From: CAZKUN01 sp964555935
GTDB taxonomy: Bacteria > Armatimonadota > Zipacnadia > Zipacnadales > VGFC01
Assembly (NCBI GenBank): GCA_964555935.1
Contig: CAZKUN010000002.1
Span: forward strand, 1 to 64,000
Direction of reading: 5' to 3'
Length of the DNA: 64,000 nt
Shown here piece after piece: positions 33,274 through 42,312 of this stretch; positions within the stretch are counted from its first letter, which is position 1; every line of letters begins with the position of its first letter. A model generated the notes under the pieces. It did no database searches and was not told the DNA's origin. It worked only from the letters and a program-made list of their open reading frames with translations. Position numbers and translations under genes: made by a program.

Positions 33274-34512
33274 TTACTCGGCCAGGTTCTGGTCGCGCCA
33301 GGCGAGGACCTCGAACACGAGGCCGCGGACCTCGGCGGCGTCGGCGCACTTGCGTTGGTCGAAGTGGTAGCCGGAATCGATGTTTCGCATTGGGTGGAAG
33401 AGCGCCCAATCCGAATCGCGGCTAGTGACCGTGATCTGGCCTCGGTCGAGCCTCAACCCGACCGTGCCGTTGACCGACCCTTGCGTGTCAGCCACGAAGG
33501 CATCAAGCGCGCTGCGGAGCGGGTGGAACCACTCGCCGTGGTAGACCATCTGCGCCCAACGCTGCTCGACCATCTTCTTGAACAGGACAACGTCTTTGGT
33601 GAGCGTGAGTTGCTCGAGGTCCTTGTGGGCCTTCAGAACGATCGCAGCCGCGGGCGCCTCGTAGATCTCGCGAGACTTGAGGTTCATGATCCCATCTTCG
33701 ATCATGTCGATGCGGCCGATCTCGTGCTTGCCGCCGAGGACGTTGAGCGTTGGGATCAGCTCGGATAACGGCAGCGCCTCGCCGTTGATCGCGGTGGGGA
33801 GGCCGGCCTCGAAGGTCAGCGTGATGTTGGAGGCCTCGGTCGCGGCGTTGTCGCCGGACTTGTACCACATCCAGACGTGGTCGGGGACTTCCATGTCGAG
33901 GCCGATGGCGCCACTGGCGATTGACCGGCACCACATCGTCTTATCATCTCCGCCGCGGATCGCCTCGTTGACAGGGACGCCCCAGGCCTTGCAGATCTCT
34001 TCCTCTTCGCTACGGGAGAGGTCGAAATCACGCACCGGCACCAGCACGCGAACGCCCGGCGCGAAGAGCGTGAAGACATTGTGCATGCGGTACTGATCGT
34101 TGCCCTTGCCCGTCGAGCCCTCGACCAGCGCGTCGCAGCCGTGCTCGGCAGCGATCTCCGCGACCTTCTTGGCGATGAGCTGGCGCGTCATCGACGTGGA
34201 GACGGGGTAACCGAGGTAGTCGGAGTTGGCATGAATCGCCTTGGCCATCCACTGCTCGGTGAACTCGGCCCGGGCATCTACGTGGATCGGCTCGATGCCG
34301 AGAGCCTTGGCCTTCTCGTTGCCCTCGTCGATCTCATCCTGCCCCTGCCCGACATCGACGGTGATCGCGACGATGTCGTTTGTTCCGTACTTCCGGCGGA
34401 GCAACTCGACGCAGAGGGCTGAGTCCAGCCCCCCTGAGTAGGCGAGTGCTGCCTTCTTGACCGGCTCGACGTCTGTGGTCTCGATCTTGTTGAGAGCTGC
34501 TTCGGTTGCCAC
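33274..34512 (-). CDS. argG: Argininosuccinate synthase
   Basis: A 412-residue enzyme joining citrulline and aspartate with ATP in arginine synthesis. The N-type PP-loop AYSGGLDSA (about residues 24-32), VEGSTGKGNDQYR, SIASGAIGLDMEVPDHVWMWYKS and GGKHEIGRIDMIEDGIMNLKSREIYEAPAA are diagnostic. The start is a GTG at 34512 with GGAGTG upstream. A homocitrate/isopropylmalate synthase homologue is encoded 65 bases upstream on the same strand; a palindrome separates the two. Confidence 0.97.
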   Translation of the reverse strand: MATEAALNKIETTDVEPVKKAALAYSGGLDSALCVELLRRKYGTNDIVAITVDVGQGQDEIDEGNEKAKALGIEPIHVDARAEFTEQWMAKAIHANSDYLGYPVSTSMTRQLIAKKVAEIAAEHGCDALVEGSTGKGNDQYRMHNVFTLFAPGVRVLVPVRDFDLSRSEEEEICKAWGVPVNEAIRGGDDKTMWCRSIASGAIGLDMEVPDHVWMWYKSGDNAATEASNITLTFEAGLPTAINGEALPLSELIPTLNVLGGKHEIGRIDMIEDGIMNLKSREIYEAPAAAIVLKAHKDLEQLTLTKDVVLFKKMVEQRWAQMVYHGEWFHPLRSALDAFVADTQGSVNGTVGLRLDRGQITVTSRDSDWALFHPMRNIDSGYHFDQRKCADAAEVRGLVFEVLAWRDQNLAE

Positions 34513-34537
34513 TTTGCATCACTCCATCATCCGTGTT

Positions 34538-34558
34538 CGACGGGCCTCAAGCCCGTCG
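34538..34558. repeat. Short intergenic palindrome
   Basis: CGACGGGC (34538-34545) and GCCCGTCG (34551-34558), loop CTCAA. It lies between the homocitrate synthase-like gene and argG on the same strand, so it could attenuate readthrough. Confidence 0.5.
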
Positions 34559-34577
34559 CTGCGTGGGCGTAGTCTGC

Positions 34578-35849
34578 TCAGGCGGTGGGTAATGATACGA
34601 TCTGCCGGGTTTCCTCTGGATGCTCGGCGATGAACCGCATCTCATCGGGAGTGAGCGGCAACTGGTTGTGCCCGTTGACGGCCATGATCAGCTCGAGCAT
34701 GTCCTGGTCGTCGATGTCATGCGTGATGCCATGCATCTCGCAGACGTGGTTCATCCCGGCGCGCCCGCCGTACTCGCCGGTGGTGATGACGCGGGCGGTG
34801 GGGATGACCTCGTGGTCCTCATCCTCGCCTCGGCCGAGTTCCTCTGGGGAATACAGCTCGTAGTTGTGGCGGTCTTTCAGCACGCCGTCGGCGTGGATGC
34901 CGGATTCGTGAGCGAAGGCGTTGGCGCCGACGCCGACCTGGTTGATGGGGATCGGCACGCCGAAGACATCGGCGACGTAGTTGCAGATCTTCCAGGCGTG
35001 GGTGAGGTCGAGGGCCGGGTCCATGTGGACGTGATCGCGCAAGCCGCGGGACTTGGTCAGCGCGAGCATGGTGGTGACGAGGTCGGCGTTGCCGGCCCGC
35101 TCGCCCATCCCGTTGACGGTGACGTTGATGTAGGCGTCAACGCCAGCGTCGAGCGCTCCGAGAGCGCCTTCGACGGAGTTGGCGACGGCGTGGCCGAGAT
35201 CGTTGTGACAGTGCAGCTCGATGGGGAGCTGGACGGCCTCGGCCATGTGCTTGGCGCTGTCGTAGATGGTATGCACGCGGTCGTAGCCGAGGGTATCGCA
35301 GTAACGGATGCGATCCGCGCCATGCTCTTTGGCGGCTTGGGCAAAGCGGATGAGGTAGTCTTCGTCCGGCTTCATGTCGGTGCGCGAGGCGTCCTCGGCG
35401 TTGACGCCGATGGTCTCAATGCCGCCGGCCTTTGCCGCGTCCACCGCGTCGGTCATCATGTGGATGATGTCCTGGCGGTCCATGCGGCCCTGGAACTTGC
35501 CCTCGGTCATGATCCTGGAGGTCGAGACCGAAATGTTGAGGTGTTTGATGTTCGTCTGGGCGATGGCTCTTTCGACGAGGTCGGCCTTGGCCGGGGCCCA
35601 GCCGGCAATGATCATGTCGCCGAAAACGCCTCGCTCGGCGAGGGCGACGTTGGCGTCGAGGTAGTTGATCTCGTGCTTGTAGGTGGGGAAGCCCGCCTCG
35701 GATTGGTGGATCCCCATCCCGCTGAGGTACCAGTTGACCATGGTCTTCTGGAATTTGGACAGGCTGATGCGCGACGTCTGGACTGCGTCGCGGTTCGTGA
35801 CATCAAGCAAGTAGATCGTTGGTGTTCCGGTCTCCGTCGGGTTCGGCAT
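34578..35849 (-). CDS. Homocitrate synthase / 2-isopropylmalate synthase family protein
   Basis: About 423 residues from the ATG at 35849 (GGAGG upstream); a GTG at 35867 is possible. An HMGL-type TIM barrel: YLLDVTNRDAVQT near the N-terminus (catalytic Arg and metal-binding Asp), NISVSTSR, ELHCHNDLGHAVANS (metal-binding His-x-His) and NAFAHESGIHADGVLKDRHNYELYSPEELGRG, a C-terminal region nearest to homocitrate synthases. It lacks the LeuA regulatory domain for leucine feedback. It condenses acetyl-CoA with a 2-oxo acid, possibly 2-oxoglutarate for lysine synthesis by the aminoadipate route. No other genes of that route are in the window. Confidence 0.85.
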   Translation of the reverse strand: MPNPTETGTPTIYLLDVTNRDAVQTSRISLSKFQKTMVNWYLSGMGIHQSEAGFPTYKHEINYLDANVALAERGVFGDMIIAGWAPAKADLVERAIAQTNIKHLNISVSTSRIMTEGKFQGRMDRQDIIHMMTDAVDAAKAGGIETIGVNAEDASRTDMKPDEDYLIRFAQAAKEHGADRIRYCDTLGYDRVHTIYDSAKHMAEAVQLPIELHCHNDLGHAVANSVEGALGALDAGVDAYINVTVNGMGERAGNADLVTTMLALTKSRGLRDHVHMDPALDLTHAWKICNYVADVFGVPIPINQVGVGANAFAHESGIHADGVLKDRHNYELYSPEELGRGEDEDHEVIPTARVITTGEYGGRAGMNHVCEMHGITHDIDDQDMLELIMAVNGHNQLPLTPDEMRFIAEHPEETRQIVSLPTA

Positions 35850-35899
35850 GTGTGCAATTGCCTCCACTAGGTTAAGGAGCGGCTGGCTAGCGCGCGGGC

Positions 35900-35918
35900 G
35901 ACAGGCGAGACGCCTGTC
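35900..35918. repeat. Short intergenic palindrome
   Basis: GACAGGCG (35900-35907), loop AGA, CGCCTGTC (35911-35918). It sits between the 3' end of the discoidin-like gene and the start of the homocitrate synthase-like gene. Confidence 0.5.
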
Positions 35919-35923
35919 CTACG

Positions 35924-37978
35924 TCAGTCGGCACTCGCGCGCATGTGGCGCGTGGCCGCGTCGTACTGGCCTCGCTCCCAGAACGCTCTCGCGTCTGCAA
36001 GCTTCTCGGCACGGGCCTCATCGCCCGCGTCGGTTTCGGCGGAAATGTTGTGGCTGAATGCTAGGTGGATCCGCCGCTCAAGCGCCCATCTGCGGCCCTC
36101 CAGACTACTCGAAATCGGCATTTCAGTCAAGATCCCACCGAGGGCGCGGGCGACCTGCTCGTGCCCCTGAACCGTCGCCTCAAGAAGCGGAACATATGCC
36201 TGCGTCACGCTCCCCCAGTCCAACGGGATCAGCGCATCCACTGGGCTATACGCGTCGTCGGGCTTGTAGGTGCGCTCGAAGCTGCCATCGGCGCCATCGT
36301 CGAACTGCCAGGTGTCAAAGTAGCCATCACCGTCCGTATCGGAGTGCTGGACGATGCGATCGGGCCTGCCATCAGCGTCGTCATCGGCCCAAAGCGTCCC
36401 GCTCTCGGCTCCGAACAGGTGCAGGCGCCCGTCGACGGGCGATGCGTAGAGCATCATCTTGCCGCTGTTGTCAGCATCGTGCTCGTAGCGTTTGTTCAGC
36501 GTGCCGCAGTGCGGGCCGCCGACCTGAGGGAACGCCCCGTAGCGGGCGTTGAGGATGCCCTCCCAGCGCTCGTGCCTGGTGCGGTCATTGGGGTCGATGT
36601 TGAGGTCGTTCTCATCCCAGACGAGGCAGCTCTGAGTCCAAGGAAGGTCGCGCACGACGTCTCGGGCGGTGTCCCAGGGCAAGTAAGGACCCGTCTCCCC
36701 TACTCTAAGCGCCGATGTGACGAGATCCGCCTCCGCGAATTCGATGGGACCGAGGGCGGTGATCCCCATATCGTAGTCGTAGGGCTGCCCCTCGGCAACA
36801 TCGTTGTCGGCGTTGAGGCTGTAGCGGAGGGCTCTCATGCGGCGGCCGTGTCCCTCGAGACGGACGGCGACCTCAGCGAGGCCATCGTCATCGGGATCGT
36901 AGAAATAGAACGGGCATTCCCAGTCCGCGACCCACTCGTCGGAGCGCTTGTCGTGGCGGAAGATGCTAAACCCTTCGTCGCCGCCGAAGTCGCACTTCCA
37001 CTGGCACTTGCCCTGGTGGTAACTGTAGCGATCGAGCACCCAAGTCTGGTTGTTGTCGTTGTAGTCCCAGATGACGACGAGCCCCGGGGTCGAGCCGAAC
37101 CAACCGTGGTGGACGTAGTAGTGGTGCGCGCGGTCGACATCACCGTCGCCATCGTCGTCCCAGTAGTCGATGACGCGATCGGGGCTGCCGTCGCGGTCGA
37201 CATCCGCGACCCAGCAGTCGCTGTCCTCGTCGGCATCGGGCGCGGCGCCGGCGTCGTCGTCGTCATCTATCACGCAAACCAAGACGCCCGCGTCATTGAG
37301 GACAATGAGATCAGCGTCGCCATCGCCGTCGGTGTCGAGCCAACGGCGATCGCCTTCCTCCAACGCCTTCGCGCGAGCGAGCATGTCCTCGTCGAGGAAG
37401 ACGTGCTCGAGGGCTTCATCGATGCCCAGCAAATGGAGGTCGCCGACCTTGCGCTCCTCGCGGGTCGCGAGCCAGGCCTTCTTGAGCGGGGAGTCGGCGT
37501 CGGGCTCGGGTGCATCGTAGGCGGCGACCTCGACGACATGGTAGCTGCCAGCAGAGAGGCTTGTGCGGGTGAAGACGAGGCGAATCGCGGAACACTCAAC
37601 GGGATCGAAGGTTAGCGTGACCCATCCGGAGGCAGTCTCGCTCTCGGCCAGGCGGGTCCAGCCATCCGGCGCGAGGCCCTCGAGACGGAAGTCGTAGCTG
37701 CGCGGATCGACATCGAGGAGGAGCACGTCGACCTTGTTGATCCCGGCTGACTCGGCGAGGGTCATGACGAGAGGGTCCTTCAGCCAGCCCCACGCGTAGC
37801 CGTGGCTCTGCCCGTAGTCGGCGACATCGCCATCGGTCGCCGCGAGCGGCTTCCCGCGACTGCCGGAGGCGTTGGTGACGCCGGTGACGGAGGCGTTGAG
37901 GGCCAGGTTTGGCGCGTCCGCGTGAGCCGCGGAGACAGTCAACAACAGGAGGGCGACTGACCAAGGGCGTCTATTCAT
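35924..37978 (-). CDS. Secreted protein with discoidin-like domain and calcium-binding repeats
   Basis: A 684-residue exported protein. The signal peptide is residues 1-21 (SVALLLLTVSAAHA). Residues about 25-155 form a F5/8 type C (discoidin) beta-sandwich (NLALNASVTGVTNASGS, ending YHVVEVAAYD). The middle has many D-x-D-x-D-G loops (DTDGDGDADL, DVDRDGSPDRVIDYWDDDGDGDVD, DPDDDGLAEV, DTDGDGYFD), which bind calcium in dockerin and thrombospondin type 3 repeats. The C-terminal 100 residues are helical. Probably an extracellular carbohydrate-binding or structural protein. Its start overlaps the stop of the upstream beta-helix gene by 8 bases. Confidence 0.87.
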   Translation of the reverse strand: MNRRPWSVALLLLTVSAAHADAPNLALNASVTGVTNASGSRGKPLAATDGDVADYGQSHGYAWGWLKDPLVMTLAESAGINKVDVLLLDVDPRSYDFRLEGLAPDGWTRLAESETASGWVTLTFDPVECSAIRLVFTRTSLSAGSYHVVEVAAYDAPEPDADSPLKKAWLATREERKVGDLHLLGIDEALEHVFLDEDMLARAKALEEGDRRWLDTDGDGDADLIVLNDAGVLVCVIDDDDDAGAAPDADEDSDCWVADVDRDGSPDRVIDYWDDDGDGDVDRAHHYYVHHGWFGSTPGLVVIWDYNDNNQTWVLDRYSYHQGKCQWKCDFGGDEGFSIFRHDKRSDEWVADWECPFYFYDPDDDGLAEVAVRLEGHGRRMRALRYSLNADNDVAEGQPYDYDMGITALGPIEFAEADLVTSALRVGETGPYLPWDTARDVVRDLPWTQSCLVWDENDLNIDPNDRTRHERWEGILNARYGAFPQVGGPHCGTLNKRYEHDADNSGKMMLYASPVDGRLHLFGAESGTLWADDDADGRPDRIVQHSDTDGDGYFDTWQFDDGADGSFERTYKPDDAYSPVDALIPLDWGSVTQAYVPLLEATVQGHEQVARALGGILTEMPISSSLEGRRWALERRIHLAFSHNISAETDAGDEARAEKLADARAFWERGQYDAATRHMRASAD

Positions 37979-39506
37979 CCGCCACCGCCTTGAGTCTGAT
38001 TTCGGTCGCCAAGCCCTCGACGACCGTCACGTTCTCGACCGTCTGCGCGTGGAAGCCCTGAGCCTGGGCGGTGAGAGTGTAGGCACCCAGTTCTTCCCAC
38101 CCACTGGAGCGGAGGACGCCCTCGGTGAGTTCGAGATGGACCTTGCCGTCCGAGCCCGTAGCGTCGGTGACCTCATCAGCTCCTGAGACGGCCTTCACGA
38201 CCGCTCGGTGGATGGGTTCGCCGGTCTCGTCGTTGACGACCGTGACGACAGCGGCGCGCTTGTAGACCACGCGGCAGTGCTCGTCGTTGGCGTCTTCGAA
38301 GAGGACCTCATCGCGGCGGATGCCCTCGCAATCGACCAGCGTGCACTGGGCGTTGTGCGTCATCTTCAGATCGTACTCGCCGTATTGCCGGACTGGATCG
38401 ATCAGCTTGCAGCGCCTGAGCGTGCAGTTGCCCCAGTGCCAGACGTTAAGCGGGCCCGTGCCGGTGAACTCGCAGTCCTCGTAGACGGTCTCAACAGAAC
38501 TGCTGTGGGTGAGCGCGTAGCCCGTTCCGTCGGTGATGTCGCAATTCTCGTAGCGGTTGCCGCGCGTGCCGACGGTGATGTAGAGCTGAGACCAGCCGGC
38601 ACCGGAGATGCGGTTGTTGCGACAGATGTTGCGCTCGTTCTCGTATCCGGTAAAGTTGATCGCGTCGCAGGCGTTGCGGAGCGTGTTGTCGGCGATGAGG
38701 TTCTCCTGGCACCCGCCGCCCATGGAGATCAGGAGATAGGCGCAGCCCTCAATGCGATTCGCGGAGATGATGTTGCGGCTGGAGTAGGCGCCGCGTATCC
38801 CGAAACCATGGAGCTTCATGTGGTCGCCGGCGATGCCACGGATGGTGTTGCCGCCAATGGCGTTGTAGTCGGCGCCGTTCAGCGAGACTCCGAACTCGCT
38901 GCAAGCTTCGATGCGGTTGTCCCGGAGCTGGCACTCGGAGGCGTCTTGTAGCCAGATGCCGCCGGACTCGGTGGGTTCGTCGCCGCTGTCTTCGGACCAG
39001 AGCGTGCCGCAGTCGTGAATGCGGTTGTCGGTGATTCGCGCTTTGGAGCCGCCGTCGATGCGGACGCCGGCGAGGCTGCAGCTAGCGATGTCGCAATCGA
39101 CGACTGAGTGCTCGGCCGAAGCGTCGCGGAGCGTGACGCCGTTGGTCGCGCCGCGAATCACGCAGCCAACAAGCGCGAACTGGCGCGACGATTCGGCCAC
39201 CACGCCGCCCCACTGCCCGGGGTGATCCCAGTCCGGCTCGCCTGGAACGCGGCCGAAGGTGATGGGCTCGTCATCGGTGCCACGGGCGTCGAGGGCGCCC
39301 TCAACGAGGAGTTGGGCGTCTTCGGCGAACTCGACGACCGTGCCGGGCTCGATGGTTAGCGTGGCATCGGGAGCGACGGTAACCGATTCGCCGACGAGGA
39401 CGCGCCCGGTCCAGGTGGTGTCTTCGGTGATTGGGTCAGCGACCTGCGCCTGCGCGAATGCCGTCGGTGCGATCAGGACGACCGCAGGGAGGATTGCCCG
39501 CGCCAT
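37971..39506 (-). CDS. Secreted right-handed parallel beta-helix protein
   Basis: About 511 residues from an ATG at 39506, just before a hydrophobic signal (ARAILPAVVLIAPTAFAQAQ). The body has repeated coils such as NRIHDCG, NRIEACSEFGVSLNGAD, NTIRGIA, NRIEGCAYLL, NTLRNACDAINFTG and NRISGAGWSQLYI, the pattern of pectate lyase-like and NosD/PbH1 helices. A C-terminal carboxypeptidase-regulatory-like domain (VVNDETGEPIHRAVVKAVSG) follows. The start is uncertain: there is no clear ribosome site, and the frame continues upstream into a repeat-derived sequence. It could bind or cleave a polysaccharide. Confidence 0.83.
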   Translation of the reverse strand: MARAILPAVVLIAPTAFAQAQVADPITEDTTWTGRVLVGESVTVAPDATLTIEPGTVVEFAEDAQLLVEGALDARGTDDEPITFGRVPGEPDWDHPGQWGGVVAESSRQFALVGCVIRGATNGVTLRDASAEHSVVDCDIASCSLAGVRIDGGSKARITDNRIHDCGTLWSEDSGDEPTESGGIWLQDASECQLRDNRIEACSEFGVSLNGADYNAIGGNTIRGIAGDHMKLHGFGIRGAYSSRNIISANRIEGCAYLLISMGGGCQENLIADNTLRNACDAINFTGYENERNICRNNRISGAGWSQLYITVGTRGNRYENCDITDGTGYALTHSSSVETVYEDCEFTGTGPLNVWHWGNCTLRRCKLIDPVRQYGEYDLKMTHNAQCTLVDCEGIRRDEVLFEDANDEHCRVVYKRAAVVTVVNDETGEPIHRAVVKAVSGADEVTDATGSDGKVHLELTEGVLRSSGWEELGAYTLTAQAQGFHAQTVENVTVVEGLATEIRLKAVADE

Positions 39507-39572
39507 GAAGCGACGACAGGCGGCAACGCCGATGCGGACGAGGGCGTCCGCGCTCCAGTGACCAACGGCATC

Positions 39573-39586
39573 GCGGCTGAAGCCGC
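39573..39586. repeat. REP-like palindrome
   Basis: GCGGCT (39573-39578) and AGCCGC (39581-39586) within TTACAAGGGT-flanked sequence. The minus strand reads AAGAGCGGCTTCAGCCGCGA, the form of REP elements known from Pseudomonas and Xanthomonas. It lies in the 82-base gap between the beta-helix gene start and the oxidoreductase stop. Confidence 0.55.
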
Positions 39587-39588
39587 TC

Positions 39589-40851
39589 TTACAAGGGTCT
39601 GGCATAGACGCTCTCCGCTTGCGGGGCATGAGGGTCGTGGAGCAAGATGCCGTCCGAGCCGAAGCTGGCGGTTGCGACGGGCGCGCGGCCGGCGTCGAAG
39701 TGGCTCTGGTTGCGGGCGATGACGGCGCGGACGGCATCGACGACGGCGACGGGTCCGCGCTGGCTCTTGGCGTCGGGATAGGTGCCGTCGAGATCGACGG
39801 CGGGCGTCCCGTTCTTGACCCGCAGCACGCGTTCGATGCAGTCGATGAGGCTGTCTTTGCCGTAGCCGAGCGAGGCCAGCGATCCATCCGGGCGCGCGAC
39901 TTGGCGGAAGAAGTGGGTGTTGGTCGTGCGGCTACCCTTGGTCTCGATCCAGTACCTCAGGCCGCGATACTGCGAATCGCTCTCGACCTTGCCGAGCGTC
40001 CCGACCAGATGGCTTTCCTGATTGACCGGGCCCTCGAAATCGGCGGGCGTGAGCCAGTTGTTCTCGTAGATGATCGTCAGCCCGCACTTGTGGGTGATCG
40101 TGGCTTGCACGGCGTCGAAGGCGTCCTTGCCGAACTCGCTGCGCAAGCGCATCTTCTGCCCCACCGCATAGGCAGCGAGGGGTTCGAGATCGAGGTAGTG
40201 CATGAAAAGATCGACCCAGTGGATACCGACATAAGTGAATGGATCGCTGTCTTCGACCCACTTGAAGATATCGGTGCTGACCTCAAGCGGCTCCTCGAGG
40301 ACGCCGCGAGCATAGATCGGCTGCCCCATCTCAGCGAGGAGTTCGCCGAAGATCTTCTTGTGATCGGGGTCGTAGCGCTTGTGCATGTCAACGCCGACGA
40401 TGAGGTTGCTGCTCTCGGCGAGCGCGATGATCTCGTCGGCTTCGCTCGTGCAGAGGCAGAGCGGCTTCTCGGCGACGATGTGGGTGCCGTTCCTCAGCGC
40501 GGACATGATGGGCGCGGTGTGAAGGTGGTCCGGCGTGGCGACGACGAGGATGTCGAGGTCTGGGTGGTCAGCCATGATGCTGTCCCACGGCGTATCGCCA
40601 AAGTACGCGCCCGGCCGCTTGCCCGTCTCGCGCTCGTTGTCAGCCAGACCGCGCTGGGCGGAGGCTTCGGAGCGGGTCCCGATACCCACCAGGTCAAACT
40701 CGACGTCGACGTACTCGCGCGCGCGGTCGTCGAGCCCAATTCTGTCGAGGTACGGCGAGATGCCGTTGCGCTGCAGGTCCCACAGCGTGCCTGCCACCAC
40801 GTCGCTGCCGAACATCCCGTAGCCAACAAGACCGACTTTGACTGTCTGCAT
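39589..40851 (-). CDS. Gfo/Idh/MocA family oxidoreductase
   Basis: About 420 residues from the ATG at 40851 (AAGGATGA upstream). The Rossmann loop is VGLVGYGMFGSDVVAG and the catalytic motif IVAEKPLCL is intact. The C-terminal domain is longer than usual, with GIHWVDLFMHYLDLEPLAAYAVGQK (the His-rich segment near the active site) and a 60-residue extension ending AESVYARPL. A redox enzyme for a sugar or cyclitol; substrate unknown. The 69-base gap to the PQQ-propeller gene upstream suggests one operon. Confidence 0.9.
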   Translation of the reverse strand: MQTVKVGLVGYGMFGSDVVAGTLWDLQRNGISPYLDRIGLDDRAREYVDVEFDLVGIGTRSEASAQRGLADNERETGKRPGAYFGDTPWDSIMADHPDLDILVVATPDHLHTAPIMSALRNGTHIVAEKPLCLCTSEADEIIALAESSNLIVGVDMHKRYDPDHKKIFGELLAEMGQPIYARGVLEEPLEVSTDIFKWVEDSDPFTYVGIHWVDLFMHYLDLEPLAAYAVGQKMRLRSEFGKDAFDAVQATITHKCGLTIIYENNWLTPADFEGPVNQESHLVGTLGKVESDSQYRGLRYWIETKGSRTTNTHFFRQVARPDGSLASLGYGKDSLIDCIERVLRVKNGTPAVDLDGTYPDAKSQRGPVAVVDAVRAVIARNQSHFDAGRAPVATASFGSDGILLHDPHAPQAESVYARPL

Positions 40852-40919
40852 GGTTCTCATCATCCTTGAGTGTTGGTGCTCTGCGTTGCGAGGGCGACGA
40901 CCGACGGGCCAGCAGGTTA

Positions 40920-42173
40920 CTACTGGCTCTGGACCCGATACAGGTGCGTCTTGGTGCGGAGCAGTAGCGACTTGCCCGCCACAGCAGGCGATGCCCACAA
41001 CTCACCGTCGAGCTGGTTGACCGCCAGCTCGCGGAATGTCCGACCGGCCTCTATGACGGTAGTCATGCCCTTCTTGTTGGAGAGGTAGATCCGGCCCTCG
41101 GCGTGCAGCGGTGAAGCTCCGTAATTGCCGGCAAGACGCTCGGACCATACCTTCTTGCCCGTCTTCGCCTCCAGGCACGTCAGCATGCCATGGTCGTTGA
41201 CCATATAGAGCAGATCACCAGCAATCACGGGTGACGACTCCATCGGCACATCCTCGCCGACCTCCCAAGCAAGATGGGAACCGGTCACGTCTCCGCTGCC
41301 GCCTTGGCGCACTGCCCAGAGTCGCACAGCATTGGGCTGCCCGCCGGTGTTGATGAAGAAAAGCCCGTGCCCGCTGACGATCCGGGAGATAGTGCTGTCG
41401 TCGCCGTAGACAACTCGCCACAGCTCCTCGCCGGTCCGCGGGTCGTGGCCTGTGGCAATCTGCGAGCTGTTGCCGACCATTTGCGGGTTGCCGTCCACAT
41501 CGACAATCAGCGGCGTGTGGAAGGCCTTCCGCCAGTAATACGGCTCGAGATCGCCGTAGATATCCTGCGGTCGGTCGTCGCGCCAGACGGTGTCGCCCGT
41601 GTTCTTGTCGAGGGCGGTGATGAACTGAACGTCCACTCCCTCGAGGTGAACGATGAGCAGATCCTCAAACAGGACGGGCGAAGCGACGGGGCCCTGCATG
41701 TGATCGCAGTTCAGGTCGGTCCGTCGCCACAGGACCTCCCCCGCGCCCGAATCGAGGCAGGCCGTGCCGAGCGTCCCAAAGTGGACGTACACGCGGCCCT
41801 CTTCGACGACGGCGGACGGCGTCGCGTAGGAATTGAGCGAGTGCTTCCTCGTGGGCTCGGCCGGTTGGAAGACATCGACGTCGTGGACGACGGCACCCGT
41901 GCCCAAATCGAAGCAGACGGCGTAGAGAGCCCGGCCGTCGGTGGTGGCTGTGGTCAGCCAGATCTGGTCGCCCCACACGACAGGCGTTGAGTGCCCGAAG
42001 TCATGAACGGGGGTCTTCCAGACGATGTTCTCACTATCCGACCAGGTGAGGGGCAAGCCGGTCGCATCGCTCCGACCGTCGCCAGTCGGGCCGCGCCAGT
42101 CCGGCCAGTCGGCGTGAGCCGGGGAGATGCACGCGCAGAGCGCGGCTATAGACAGCGTGATTCTCGAACGCAC
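40920..42173 (-). CDS. Secreted PQQ-like beta-propeller protein
   Basis: A 417-residue protein from a GTG at 42173 (GGAGG upstream). The signal peptide is residues 1-22 (ITLSIAALCACISPAHA). The mature start DWPDWRGPTGDGRSDATGLP is a common signature of this group, followed by repeated propeller blades (ALYAVCFDLGTGAVVHDVDVF, FITALDKNTGDTVWRD, LTCLEAKTGKKVWSERL). Such proteins resemble BamB or PQQ dehydrogenases without the cofactor site; they may scaffold or sense outside the cell. Confidence 0.87.
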   Translation of the reverse strand: MRSRITLSIAALCACISPAHADWPDWRGPTGDGRSDATGLPLTWSDSENIVWKTPVHDFGHSTPVVWGDQIWLTTATTDGRALYAVCFDLGTGAVVHDVDVFQPAEPTRKHSLNSYATPSAVVEEGRVYVHFGTLGTACLDSGAGEVLWRRTDLNCDHMQGPVASPVLFEDLLIVHLEGVDVQFITALDKNTGDTVWRDDRPQDIYGDLEPYYWRKAFHTPLIVDVDGNPQMVGNSSQIATGHDPRTGEELWRVVYGDDSTISRIVSGHGLFFINTGGQPNAVRLWAVRQGGSGDVTGSHLAWEVGEDVPMESSPVIAGDLLYMVNDHGMLTCLEAKTGKKVWSERLAGNYGASPLHAEGRIYLSNKKGMTTVIEAGRTFRELAVNQLDGELWASPAVAGKSLLLRTKTHLYRVQSQ

Positions 42174-42282
42174 GAATTGCCTCCGTATCAGACGTTTTCC
42201 TCGGTGCGCCGATCGTGGCCTCCCGCCACTCGAACGTCAGCCCCCGCTGGGCCCTGTGGGGACTACGCGAACGACAGACGAC

Positions 42283-42302
42283 TGCAGGCAAGAATGCCTG
42301 CA
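42283..42302. repeat. Short intergenic palindrome
   Basis: TGCAGGCA (42283-42290), loop AGAA, TGCCTGCA (42295-42302). It lies just after the stop of the O-methyltransferase gene and upstream of the PQQ-propeller gene. The minus strand reads GTGCAGGCATTCTTGCCTGC, a form of short palindrome I have seen in other genomes. Confidence 0.5.
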
Positions 42303-42312
42303 CCACGGTCTG

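Noticed and set aside
34620..35870. Plus-strand open frame of 416 codons
   Set aside because: It is antisense to the homocitrate synthase-like gene, which has conserved catalytic motifs.
36065..37615. Plus-strand open frame of 516 codons
   Set aside because: It is antisense to the discoidin/calcium-repeat gene and consists of low-complexity Val-rich sequence.
39507..39887. N-terminal extension of the beta-helix protein
   Set aside because: The added residues overlap the neighbouring gene in another frame and include translated REP-like sequence; the signal peptide starts at 39506.
39619..40869. Plus-strand open frame of 416 codons
   Set aside because: It is antisense to the Gfo/Idh/MocA gene at 39589-40851.
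32725..42302. CRISPR array from the repeated hairpins
   Set aside because: The palindromes differ in sequence and are spread over 10 kb without regular spacing; no cas gene is present.
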